From the NCBI GenBank assembly GCA_052148715.1, contig JBKQHQ010000230.1, positions 1-64,000 on the forward strand: a stretch of DNA of 64,000 nucleotides. Direction: 5' to 3'. The notes under the pieces were generated by a model that was not told the origin of the DNA, did not search any database, and was given only the letters and a program-made list of their open reading frames with translations. This document shows, piece after piece, positions 25,103 to 33,256 of this stretch. A program made the position numbers and the translations under genes. Source of the stretch: JBKQHQ01 sp052148715. GTDB lineage: Bacteria > Pseudomonadota > Alphaproteobacteria > Rhizobiales > Xanthobacteraceae. The number at the start of each line of letters is the position of its first letter. Within the stretch, counting starts at the first letter, position 1.

Positions 25103-26074
25103 TCACTCGCCTTTGGCGCCCGAAACCTTGACGACCTGCGACCATTTGGTCTCCTCGCGGTCGATGTCGACCGCGTATTCCTGCGGCGTGCTTGCGAGCG
25201 GCTCGGCGCCTTCGGTGGCGAACCTCCGGCGCACGTCTTCGGCGCTGACGGCCTTGCGCAGCTCCTGATTCAGCCGCTCGATGATCGGGCGCGGCGTGCC
25301 GGCGGGTGCGACGAGCCCGTAGAGCAGCACGGCGTCGAAGCCGGGGAGCGTTTCGGCGATCGTCGGAATGTCCGGCACGAGCGTCGAGCGGCTGGCGCTC
25401 GTCACCGCGAGCGCCCGCAGGCTTCCGGCGAGGACGTTGCTGTGCCCGGCTGGGATCGGCGCAAAGCCCAGCAGAATATGGCCGCCGAGCAGATCGGTCA
25501 TGACCGCGCCTGTTCCCTTATAGGGAATATGCGTGAGCTTGATGCCGGCCAAGGTCGCCAAATATTCGCCGGCGATGTGGCCGACGGTGCCGACGCCGGC
25601 CGTGCCGTAATTGACCTTGCCGGGATTGGCCTTCGCGTAGCCGATCAGCTCGGCGACCGAATGCGCCGGAAAGGATGGGTGCGCCAAAAGCATGCTGGGC
25701 GCCGTGCCGATGCGGCCTACGGGAGCGAAATCCTTGCGCGGATCGTAGCCGACATTCGCATAGAGGCTGGGCCCGATGGCGAGCGTTCCGGTATAGCTCA
25801 GGAGGAGCGTGTAGCCGTCCGCCGCGCTCTTGGCAGCCGCGCGGGTGCCGACCGTGCCGCCGGCCCCGCCGCGGTTCTCGACGACGATCGGCTGGCCCAA
25901 GGCCTCGCTGAGCTTGTCGGCGACGATGCGCGCGATGATGTCGGTGCTGCCCCCCGGCGGGAACGGCACGATCAGCGTGACCGGCCGGTCGGGATAGCTT
26001 TCGGCCCGCGCGAGGCCGGCTGCGCCGAGCACCACAAGCGCCGCCAGGAATGCGTATCGGCCGAGCTTCGGCAC
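25103..26074 (-). CDS. Tripartite tricarboxylate transporter substrate-binding protein (Bug/TctC family), paralogue
   Basis: 323 residues. GTG at 26074 is preceded by GGGAGGAT and begins VPKLGRYAFLAALVVLGAAG, a good signal peptide; a longer frame to 26248 runs into the divergent gene and was rejected. Motifs SYPDRPVTLIVPFPPGGSTD, ENRGGAGGTVGTRAAAK, and GYDPRKDFAPVGRI are those of Bug receptors. The two paralogues are in tandem and share most motifs, implying local duplication and specialisation. Substrate unknown; the divergent decarboxylase suggests a 2-oxo, sulfo- or phosphono-carboxylate. Confidence 0.92.
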   Translation of the reverse strand: MPKLGRYAFLAALVVLGAAGLARAESYPDRPVTLIVPFPPGGSTDIIARIVADKLSEALGQPIVVENRGGAGGTVGTRAAAKSAADGYTLLLSYTGTLAIGPSLYANVGYDPRKDFAPVGRIGTAPSMLLAHPSFPAHSVAELIGYAKANPGKVNYGTAGVGTVGHIAGEYLATLAGIKLTHIPYKGTGAVMTDLLGGHILLGFAPIPAGHSNVLAGSLRALAVTSASRSTLVPDIPTIAETLPGFDAVLLYGLVAPAGTPRPIIERLNQELRKAVSAEDVRRRFATEGAEPLASTPQEYAVDIDREETKWSQVVKVSGAKGE

Positions 26075-26189
26075 CTGATCCTCCCCGAGCCGCCGCGGTC
26101 TGCGCCGCCTGCCTCGTCTCGCCGCGCAGCCGGTTCCGATCGGTCCGGCGGCGTGATAGAAATTCCTAGCACAACGGCGGGACTTGCGG

Positions 26190-26702
26190 ATGTCGTGGTC
26201 GGAGGTTTTTCTCGATACGCTCAAGGACAATGACGTACGGCTCGTCACCTATGTGCCGGACAATGTGCTCACGCCGCTGATCAAGGGCGCCGTCGCCGAC
26301 AATTATTTCATCTCCGTCGGCGCCACGCGCGAGGATGAGGCGCTCGGCCTTGTGACGGGCGCCTGGATGGGCGGGATGCTCGGCGTGGTGATGATGCAGA
26401 CCAGCGGCTTCGGCGTCATCCCCAATGCGCTCGCCTCGCTGGTCGTGCCCTATCAGATCCCGGCGATCGTCGTCGTCTCCGAGCGCGGGACGATGGGCGA
26501 GTTCAATATCGGCCAGGCGCTCGTGAGCCGCACCATGCGCCCGACGCTCGACTCGCTCGCCGTCACCCATCACACGCTGACCGATGAGGCCACCATGCCC
26601 TTCGTCGTCGACCGCTCCATCAAGCAGGCCGTGGCGACGCAAAGCCCGGTCGTGTTCATCCTGTCGCCGCTCTTGACCGGCGGTAAAGTGTTCAAGAGCT
26701 GA
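26190..26702 (+). CDS. TPP-dependent decarboxylase, N-terminal (PYR) subunit; sulfopyruvate/phosphonopyruvate decarboxylase-like
   Basis: 170 residues from ATG 26190 (a TTG two codons earlier is less likely). It corresponds to the pyrimidine-binding half of TPP enzymes: VTYVPDNVLTPL, SVGATREDEALGLVTGAW with the catalytic Glu, and TSGFGVIPNALASL. Splitting into two polypeptides is typical of sulfopyruvate decarboxylase (ComD/ComE). The partner follows after 5 nt. Divergent from two TctC receptors with 115 nt between. Exact keto-acid substrate not determined. Confidence 0.87.
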   Translation: MSWSEVFLDTLKDNDVRLVTYVPDNVLTPLIKGAVADNYFISVGATREDEALGLVTGAWMGGMLGVVMMQTSGFGVIPNALASLVVPYQIPAIVVVSERGTMGEFNIGQALVSRTMRPTLDSLAVTHHTLTDEATMPFVVDRSIKQAVATQSPVVFILSPLLTGGKVFKS

Positions 26703-26707
26703 CTGCT

Positions 26708-27328
26708 GTGACTGCCAAGCCCGAGCAAGCTTCCCGCAAGGTGTGGAACCGCACCGATCTCACCAAACGGCTGATCGCAAAACTCACGCGCGACGAGGCG
26801 GTGATCGGCGGCATCGGCAACACCAATTTCGATCTCTACGCGGCCGGGCACCGGCCGCAGAATTTTTACATGCTGGGCAGCATGGGCCTGGCCTGCCCGA
26901 TCGCGCTCGGCGTCGCGCTGGCGCAGCCGGAGCACGGCGTGATCGCGCTCGAAGGCGACGGCTCGATCCTGATGGCGCTCGGCTGTCTCACGACCATCGG
27001 CATGGTGAAGCCGCGCAATCTCACCATCCTGATCATGGACAACGGCCTCTATCAGATCACCGGCAAGCAGCCGAGCGCGACGCAATCGACCGCCGATATC
27101 GTGGAGATCGCCCGCGGCGCCGGCATCGCCGAGAGTTTTTGGATCGGCGACGAGGCGCACTTCGATGCGCTGACCGCGCGGGCCTTCGAGAGCGGCGGTC
27201 CTGTCCTCCTCGCCGCCAAGATCGACGACAAGCCCGGCGCCGTCCAAACCCCGCGCGACCCCGCCGTGATCCGCCACCGCTTCATGCAGGGCCTCGGCAC
27301 CGGCCGCAAAAGCGCGCTCGACGGGTGA
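26708..27328 (+). CDS. TPP-dependent decarboxylase, C-terminal (PP) subunit
   Basis: 206 residues starting at GTG 26708. The diphosphate- and Mg-binding motif is EGDGSILMALGCLTTIG continuing to LIMDNGLY (GDG ... N). GIGNTNFDLYAAGHRPQNFY and GSMGLACPIALGVALAQPE are characteristic of the ComE/phosphonopyruvate decarboxylase beta half. With the preceding subunit it should decarboxylate a 2-oxo acid such as 3-sulfopyruvate or phosphonopyruvate, giving an aldehyde. No downstream aldehyde dehydrogenase is present in the unit. Confidence 0.88.
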   Translation: MTAKPEQASRKVWNRTDLTKRLIAKLTRDEAVIGGIGNTNFDLYAAGHRPQNFYMLGSMGLACPIALGVALAQPEHGVIALEGDGSILMALGCLTTIGMVKPRNLTILIMDNGLYQITGKQPSATQSTADIVEIARGAGIAESFWIGDEAHFDALTARAFESGGPVLLAAKIDDKPGAVQTPRDPAVIRHRFMQGLGTGRKSALDG

Positions 27329-27589
27329 TGGGTGATGGCGCGCCGGTCAGCTCGAATTCTGCTTGTTACTGCGGATTGGGCTCTCGCTCGAAGGTGAGGC
27401 GCGCGCCGGCCGTCGCCGCGTCATGAGCTTGCGCCAGCGGACATTCACATCCAAGAGACATTTCGACTCGCATTCCGACCGAACCAGAGGTAGAATACCA
27501 GCTTAAGGAGGTTGGCCGACCCACCACCCCGTCAGCGCGTGGTGCCACTTCGATTTTCGCCACCTCTCATTTATCAGTTGGAGGCGACA

Positions 27590-28306
27590 ATGGAGTTTTT
27601 TCGTACCGTCGTCATTTTGGCTGCCTTGGCGGCCGGCGAATGGATGCCGGATAATTTGGCCACGCTCGGTCTGGCGTGGGTGACAGGAATTATGCCGGCG
27701 CCGTGGGTTAAGATCGGCTGTTGGGTGGTGATCGCGCTACTCGTCCTCGTCATCGATTACGTCGTCCGCCGGTACGACTGGATGCTGTGGTGGATGCGCG
27801 ACCCGCAACTCTCTCGAGCGGAGGGCGTTTGGTTCCAAAAAGTGGCCATTCCCGAGCGGCCTTACAGCATCGGTCGAATCGAGTATTCTGGGAATGGACG
27901 CTGGGCGTATTCAGGCGTTGGCTACGGAGACAAGTTCGAGCCAAAAGCCGACTGGCAAACGGCCAGCCTGGGTTGCGACTCGCAAAGCAAAAAGTGGTAC
28001 TTTGCCGGACAGGCGCATCTGCTCAAATATGACGCTCACCTTAAACGCTATCAGTGGGAGCATACCGGATACGTCAATCCGATCCTCGATTTGCATGAGG
28101 CGAGTCACATCGCCGAACATGACGGTACGGTAGTCGATTTAGACCTAAATAAGGAGAATAGGATCTTTACGATAGCTCTGACGCGCGCGGACCGGCTATT
28201 CCCGAAAAGACTCTGGATTTTCCCCAGACGATTATCGGTCGATGATATGAAGAGAATGGAACCATCCAAAGTGCAGAATCTCTTTACCGAGATGAAACTC
28301 CTATAG
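27590..28306 (+). CDS. Two-TM membrane protein with cytosolic beta-strand-rich domain
   Basis: 238 residues. The ATG at 27590 follows GGAGGCGACA, a good ribosome binding site; the 26 codons before it are not conserved-looking. Two hydrophobic segments (about 5-30, FRTVVILAALAAGEW, and 40-62, IGCWVVIALLVLVIDYVV) form a hairpin. From ~75 on the sequence alternates aromatic and charged residues (EGVWFQKV, RPYSIGRIEYSGNGRWAYSG, GCDSQSKKWYFAGQ, YQWEHTGYVNP), as expected for a beta-barrel or lipocalin-like domain. This layout resembles the S-2TMbeta/Cap15 class of effectors at fold level only. Base composition is lower in GC than the surroundings. Transcribed with the nucleoside hydrolase 29 nt downstream. 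Confidence 0.72.
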   Translation: MEFFRTVVILAALAAGEWMPDNLATLGLAWVTGIMPAPWVKIGCWVVIALLVLVIDYVVRRYDWMLWWMRDPQLSRAEGVWFQKVAIPERPYSIGRIEYSGNGRWAYSGVGYGDKFEPKADWQTASLGCDSQSKKWYFAGQAHLLKYDAHLKRYQWEHTGYVNPILDLHEASHIAEHDGTVVDLDLNKENRIFTIALTRADRLFPKRLWIFPRRLSVDDMKRMEPSKVQNLFTEMKLL

Positions 28307-28335
28307 AATCCACCGCCCCAGCTCCCGAGGCTCCG

Positions 28336-29295
28336 ATGACGCAATACCATATCGACACCGATATGGGTGTCGACGACGGACTCGCTCTGGCAATTGCGAG
28401 CCAGATGTTGGGTGCGTCGCTGAGGGCTGTTTCGACCGTCTTTGGCAATGTTCCGGTCGAGGTCGCGACGAAGAACGCATTAATTTTTCGACGTTTGCTC
28501 CCAGGTCCGACGCATTTTCCAATCTACGTCGGAGCGGAACGTGCGTCGGACGGGTTTTTCCGGGATGCGCGCCATGTTCATGGCAAAGATGGTCTGGGGG
28601 GTGCCACGGCGATGCTAAGCGCCGACATATTGCGTGACATCGGCGAAGATTCGGATCTTGATCGACTCGACGCGGTCGGGACGCTCAACGCAGACCAGGA
28701 CCCCATCGTAATCATTGGACTCGGACCGGCAACCAACGTGCCGGGCCTGGTTGAAAAGTATGGCCGAGCAAGCGTGCAGCGCATTGTGCTGATGAGTGGA
28801 AGCTATTTTGACCGCGGCAATATAACAGAGGTTGCCGAATTCAATGCACATTGCGATCCCGGTGCGCTGCAGCGGACATTAGCGTTAGGTATCCCCGTGA
28901 CGATAGTCCCGCTGGATGTATGTCGAAAGGTGCAATTGTCTCGGACTACTGTTAAATCATATCTTGAACGTGATGAGTCATTGTTGACACGACTAATAGT
29001 CCAATCGCACATGCCTTACATGGATTTCTATCAAAAATGGGAAGGCATCGACGGATGCTTCCCGCACGACACCTTGGCGGTCTTGGCAGCAGCCAGACCA
29101 GAGTGGTTCTGGCGCACGCCGAGCCTAGTTGACATCGATCTTGTCGGTGACGCGCGCGGTCGAACATCGCTGGCGCTGGTCCCGAAATCGCACGTGGATG
29201 TGGCTTTCGGGGGAGAATTGAAAAATGTGCGCGAATGGCTGCAATCATGGCCCAACCTCGTCACGGCCCGAGGTAGACTGAGCCACAAGGATTGA
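28336..29295 (+). CDS. Inosine-uridine-preferring nucleoside hydrolase family protein
   Basis: 319 residues. The N-terminal metal and ribose motif reads HIDTDMGVDDGLALAIAS, keeping the DxDxGxDD aspartates although Met replaces the usual Pro. IIGLGPATNVPGLVEKYG is the conserved mid-domain segment, EFNAHCDPGALQ matches the ribose-binding Asn/Asp region, and CFPHDTLAVLAA has the C-terminal catalytic His-Asp. These enzymes cleave the N-glycosidic bond of nucleosides. No signal peptide. GC is lower here than in the flanks, and the gene follows the two-TM protein after 29 nt, so the pair may have arrived together. Confidence 0.9.
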   Translation: MTQYHIDTDMGVDDGLALAIASQMLGASLRAVSTVFGNVPVEVATKNALIFRRLLPGPTHFPIYVGAERASDGFFRDARHVHGKDGLGGATAMLSADILRDIGEDSDLDRLDAVGTLNADQDPIVIIGLGPATNVPGLVEKYGRASVQRIVLMSGSYFDRGNITEVAEFNAHCDPGALQRTLALGIPVTIVPLDVCRKVQLSRTTVKSYLERDESLLTRLIVQSHMPYMDFYQKWEGIDGCFPHDTLAVLAAARPEWFWRTPSLVDIDLVGDARGRTSLALVPKSHVDVAFGGELKNVREWLQSWPNLVTARGRLSHKD

Positions 29296-29597
29296 TCTGA
29301 TATTTGAAATGGCACTGGTCGCAGGTCAGGCAATGAACGTTCGTTGCCCGTGTGGTTTATCTGGCTTGACCCGAGTTGTCCATCCACGAGAATCGCACGC
29401 CGCTGAATCCACGAAAATCGATCCATTTGATGGACCCGCGTCTCAGCGCGGGCAGGTGCTGTAACGGCCGTGTCGTCCTCGCACACCTCGCCGGAGAGGC
29501 AAGACGATGGGTAGGCGCCGGTACTTTCCCATTGCCGCCCCACCAAGACTGAGGCTGAGCGGGATGCACGTGTAACCTGCCGCTGCCGCCGTTCCAA
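29296..29597. other. Intergenic stretch, no gene seen
   Basis: About 300 bases between the convergent nucleoside hydrolase and DUF971 genes. Open frames on the minus strand cross into one or other neighbour and have no domain similarity. I see no clear terminator or repeat. Confidence 0.5.
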
Positions 29598-29987
29598 TCA
29601 CCGTTCCAGGTGCTTCGCCGCGAGCTCGTCGAGGTATTCCTGCCAATAGCGGGGCCGGTTGCGGCCGAGCTCGTGGAGGTAGCTCCAGCTGTAGATGCCG
29701 GTTGAATGCAGATCGTCGAAGACGAGGCGCACCGCATAGTTTCCGACCGGCTGAACCTCGAGGATCGAAACGTTCCGCTTGCCGGGGACGGTCTTGCGCT
29801 CGGCGGGCGAGTGGCCCTGCACTTCGGCGCTTGGACTCTTGACGCGGAGGTATTCAGCATCGAGCGCGAACTTTTCGCCATTATCGAACGCAATGCTCAG
29901 CGCCTTGCGGTCCTTCTGCAGCCGCAGCTCGGTTGGCCAGGGCTCGGATTTGCTCTCGGATTTGCTCGGCGGTTCGGTCATGGTCAT
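29598..29987 (-). CDS. DUF971 (gamma-butyrobetaine hydroxylase-like N-terminal) protein
   Basis: 129 residues. After a Ser/Glu/Pro-rich leader the DUF971 core is clear: TELRLQKDRKALSIAFDNG, EYLRVKSPSAEVQGHSP, LEVQPVGNYAVRLVFDD, and HSTGIYSWSYLHELG. Stand-alone DUF971 proteins are widespread in alphaproteobacteria and are thought to bind metal or act near Fe-S/ApbC proteins, but their function is not established. Two in-frame ATGs (29987 and 29981) are possible starts. Confidence 0.9.
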   Translation of the reverse strand: MTMTEPPSKSESKSEPWPTELRLQKDRKALSIAFDNGEKFALDAEYLRVKSPSAEVQGHSPAERKTVPGKRNVSILEVQPVGNYAVRLVFDDLHSTGIYSWSYLHELGRNRPRYWQEYLDELAAKHLER

Positions 29988-30042
29988 TGGCCTAAATCAT
30001 AGCGCCCGCCGCGCTGCGGCGCCACAGGTCCAGGTCACACTC

Positions 30043-30876
30043 ATGAACGGGCTCCATTCCGCGGAACCGGCCGGCCGATTGCCGACGCCGCGCCGCCTCG
30101 CCGCGGGCTCGGTCGTGATGCTGGTGCTCGCGGGGATCGTGCGCGCGACCGGCGCCGCCGAGGATCCGTAGATCGGCGCACGGCGCAACTCCCAGCGCAA
30201 GATTTTTACCGATGCGGAGATCACGGACGGTTTCCTGAAAGTCGCGCTGGGGGCCGAATTTCATCTGGGCACCGGCACCAACCGCATCCGCAAATATGAT
30301 GGACCGGTACGCGTCCACATTGACAACCGCGCCAGGCGCGACCGCCGCGCGGATATCGCCGGCGTGATTGCCGACATCGGCACGCGCGTCAAGCATCCCG
30401 ACATCGCCCTCACGGAGGACCGTGGCGCCGCCAATGTCGTCGTCACCTTGGTGCCGGATCGCAATCTCGGCCGGACGCTGCGCGCCTTCTATGGCAGCGC
30501 CCGCGCCAGGCAGATTCGGCGCTCGCTCGATCCGCAGTGCCTATCCGGATTTCGCCGGGCGAGAGTTACCGGATTCTGCATTCCGACGTCATCATCGTCG
30601 TCGATAAAGGAGATTTTCATCCTCTACGATTGCGCCTACGAAGAAATGCTGCAGGCCTTGGGGCCGATCAACGATGACGGCACGGTGCCCTGGACCATGT
30701 TCAACGACGACGTGCAGATGGGGTTCTTCGATATTTACGACCAGTATTTGCTCAATATCCTGTATGATCCGCGGGTGCGGCCGGGCATGACGGCTGAGGA
30801 GGCGCGTGCCGTGCTGCCGCTGGTTCTACCGACCGTGCGCGGCTGGGTTAGGGACCGCAATGGTCTGACAAACTGA
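30043..30876 (+). pseudogene. Decayed DUF2927 family gene
   Basis: A signal peptide (RRLAAGSVVMLVLAGIVRATGAAEDP) is followed by an in-frame TAG at 30169 where a sense codon is expected, after which the family sequence continues in the same frame (TDAEITDGFLKVALGAEFHLG, RKYDGPVRVHIDNRARRD). From about 30561 to 30615 the frame is wrong; the alternative frame there gives GESYRILHSDVIIVVDKGDF, then the first frame resumes with ILYDCAYEEMLQALGPIN. So one nonsense change and two compensating indels separate this from an intact gene. Downstream of 30364 an intact fragment could still be translated. Sequencing error is possible but three lesions make decay likelier. Confidence 0.75.
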
Positions 30877-30884
30877 GGGGCTGG

Positions 30885-32108
30885 ATGACCGTCGGCACGA
30901 ACGAGCGCAACGACGCCTCGACTGTTTCTCCGAGCGAGTGGACGTCCGCCGAGGCAGCACTGATCGCCGAGGCGGCCGCACTCGCAACGGTGTTGCGCGA
31001 GCGTGCGCCGCAGGCCGAGCGATTGCGCCGGATTCCCGATGAAACAGATGCGCAATTTCGCCGCGCGGGCTTCTATCGGGTGCTGCAACCCGCGCGCTAT
31101 GGCGGCCTCGAGGCCCGCTACGGTTTGCACACGGTGATCGCGGCCGAGCTTGCGCGCGGCTGCGTCTCGAGCGGCTGGGCCGCCTCCATAACCGCATGCC
31201 ACGCCTGGATCTTCGGCATGTTTCCCCAGGCCGTGCAGGACGAGTTTTGGGGCGCGGACCAGAACGCCGCGGTGGCGAGCTCATTCCTTCCGGTCCAGCC
31301 GCAGGTGACGCCAGAAGCCTCCGGAATCCGCCTGAGCGGCCGCTGGCGCTTCTCCAGCAATGTCGACCACTGCCAAGGAGCGATCTTGCTCGCGATGGTG
31401 CCGAGCGAGGCTGGCCCGCCGCGCCAGCATTTCGTGTTTCTGCCGCGCACCCAGTACGTGATCGAGGATGTTTGGAACGTCGTCGGCCTCGCCGCCACCG
31501 GGAGCAACGACATCGTCGTCAAGGACGCCTTCGTCCCGGCGTACCGGATGCTCGACGTAATGTCGACGCGCGAGGGCGGCACGCCGGGCGCGCAGACGAA
31601 CCCAAATTATCTCTTCGGCCTGCCGCTGTTCGCGCCGTTCGCGCACAGCCTCGCCGGCGCCGCCTTGGGCGCCGCACAAGGCGCCGTGGAGCTGATCGTC
31701 GCCGATCTTGCCGGCAAGACATCAGTTGCGAATGTCAAGCTTGCCGAGCAGCAGACCGTGCAGCTCCGCCTGGCGGAAGCGACCGCCGAGGTGGAAGCGG
31801 CGCGCGCGCTGCTGCAGGTCGATCGCGCCAAGATCAACGATGGCGGGCGGCTGCGGCGCCTTCCCGACGACGAGACGCGCGTGCGCTACCGGCTCAATGC
31901 CGGATACGCCGTCAAGCTCTGCGTGCAGGCGCTCGAGCGGCTCCTGCCGATCTCCGGCGGCCGCGGGCTCGAGCTCACCCATCCGTTGCAGCGCGCTTGG
32001 CGCGACGTGCACGCCGTCGCGCAGCACATCGCGCTCGTTTGGGACCTGCAGGCGCTGAACTACGGCGCCGTGCGCCTCGGCTTCAAGGCCGCCGACCCGA
32101 GACTTTGA
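30885..32108 (+). CDS. Flavin-dependent monooxygenase, acyl-CoA-dehydrogenase fold (HsaA-like group D)
   Basis: 407 residues. The fold is that of acyl-CoA dehydrogenases: RRAGFYRVLQPARYGGLEARY, a flavin-contact stretch (LSGRWRFSSNVDHCQGAILLA), VVGLAATGSNDIVVKDAFVP, and C-terminal helices ending ISGGRGLELTHPLQRAWRDVHA. The last segment, rather than YEGT, marks the hydroxylase branch (HsaA, DszC, p-hydroxyphenylacetate hydroxylase component), which uses reduced flavin and O2. No reductase component is adjacent. It starts 8 nt after the decayed DUF2927 gene. Phenol or steroid-ring hydroxylation is plausible given the dioxygenase at 39137-40138. Confidence 0.87.
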   Translation: MTVGTNERNDASTVSPSEWTSAEAALIAEAAALATVLRERAPQAERLRRIPDETDAQFRRAGFYRVLQPARYGGLEARYGLHTVIAAELARGCVSSGWAASITACHAWIFGMFPQAVQDEFWGADQNAAVASSFLPVQPQVTPEASGIRLSGRWRFSSNVDHCQGAILLAMVPSEAGPPRQHFVFLPRTQYVIEDVWNVVGLAATGSNDIVVKDAFVPAYRMLDVMSTREGGTPGAQTNPNYLFGLPLFAPFAHSLAGAALGAAQGAVELIVADLAGKTSVANVKLAEQQTVQLRLAEATAEVEAARALLQVDRAKINDGGRLRRLPDDETRVRYRLNAGYAVKLCVQALERLLPISGGRGLELTHPLQRAWRDVHAVAQHIALVWDLQALNYGAVRLGFKAADPRL

Positions 32109-32206
32109 CGGGATCGACCTGCCGTCGTCAGGTCACGTCCGCTTCCGGTGCGCACCTCGCCGTGGCAAAATGCGCGTGCCAGACAATTGGGGCTCGGGAG
32201 CTTTCC

Positions 32207-33142
32207 ATGCGCCTTGCGGCAGCTTTCGTGTGTACCGTGACGCTGATCTGCACCGCGGTCTTGCCGGCGGCGCGGGCTGAAGACCCCGCGGACAGAGAGG
32301 CCGTATTGAAGGAGTGTGACCGCCTCGCCGCGAGCCCCTATGATGCGACGCGCGCGGCGGGAATTGCCGGTGTCGAGCATGAGAAGATCGATGCCGCGCA
32401 AGCGGTCCCAGCTTGCCGCGCCGCGATCGCGGTTCTCACCGATTATGCCCGCATCGCCTTCGAGCTCGGCCGTGCTTTACAGAAGGCTGGAGGCGCGGAC
32501 GCCGAGGCTGCGCGCTGGTACCGCCACGCTGCCGAAGCCGGCAACACGCTCGCGATGAATAATCTCGGGGTCATGTACGAAACCGGCAGGGGCGTCGAGT
32601 TGAACTTGTTGGAAGCCCAGCGTTGGTATCGCCAGGCTGCGGACGCCGGATCGGCGGTCGGCGCGGACAATCTTGGACACATGTTCGAGTACGGTACGGG
32701 CGTGGCGGAGGATAAGTTGGAAGCCGTCCGTTTGTATCGCAGGGCTGCGAGGGCTGGACTGACGGACGGCATGTACAAGCTCGGAACGATGTACGCGAGC
32801 GGCAAGGGCGTGGTGAAGGACGAGCCGGAAGCCGCGCTTTGGTACCGCAGGGCAGCCGAGGCCGGGAACGCCTACGGCATGGCCAATCTTGGAAGCATGT
32901 ACGAGGACGGCCGGGGTGTGGCGAAGGATGAAGCGGAGGCCGTCAACTGGTATCGCAAAGCCGCTGAGGCCGGTAACGCAGTCGGAATGGTAGACCTTGG
33001 AGCCATGTACGAGCGCGGCGCAGGCGTATCTCAAGATCATGCCGAAGCGCGCAATTGGTATGAAAAAGCGCTTGCCGCGGGCTATGAGCCGGCGCGCTCG
33101 GCCCTCGCCGCCCTGGAGGCTCGAGCAAAGACGCGCGACTGA
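32207..33142 (+). CDS. Secreted Sel1-like repeat protein
   Basis: 311 residues. ATG 32207 follows GGGAG and opens a signal peptide (MRLAAAFVCTVTLICTAVLP). From about residue 85 there are six tandem Sel1/TPR-like repeats of ~36 residues, each with the pattern 'A..WYR.AAEAGN..GM.NLG.MYE.GRGV'. Such solenoids scaffold protein-protein contacts in the periplasm or at the cell envelope. The long frame that runs from 31196 through this gene is an out-of-frame reading of the upstream monooxygenase and was trimmed. Confidence 0.92.
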   Translation: MRLAAAFVCTVTLICTAVLPAARAEDPADREAVLKECDRLAASPYDATRAAGIAGVEHEKIDAAQAVPACRAAIAVLTDYARIAFELGRALQKAGGADAEAARWYRHAAEAGNTLAMNNLGVMYETGRGVELNLLEAQRWYRQAADAGSAVGADNLGHMFEYGTGVAEDKLEAVRLYRRAARAGLTDGMYKLGTMYASGKGVVKDEPEAALWYRRAAEAGNAYGMANLGSMYEDGRGVAKDEAEAVNWYRKAAEAGNAVGMVDLGAMYERGAGVSQDHAEARNWYEKALAAGYEPARSALAALEARAKTRD

Positions 33143-33256
33143 GTGTGGAGTGTTGGTAGTTGGAAAGGTGCGGCGCGGGCGCGTCCATCTCGCCGCCGCG
33201 GCGAGGCGAGCAGGCACCGATTTGCGGCAACGGCTGCCAAGCTGAACCGGCCTTGC

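Noticed and set aside
27366..27563. 65-codon minus-strand frame downstream of the TPP decarboxylase
   Set aside because: No ribosome binding site, overlaps the leader region of the two-TM gene and has no family similarity.
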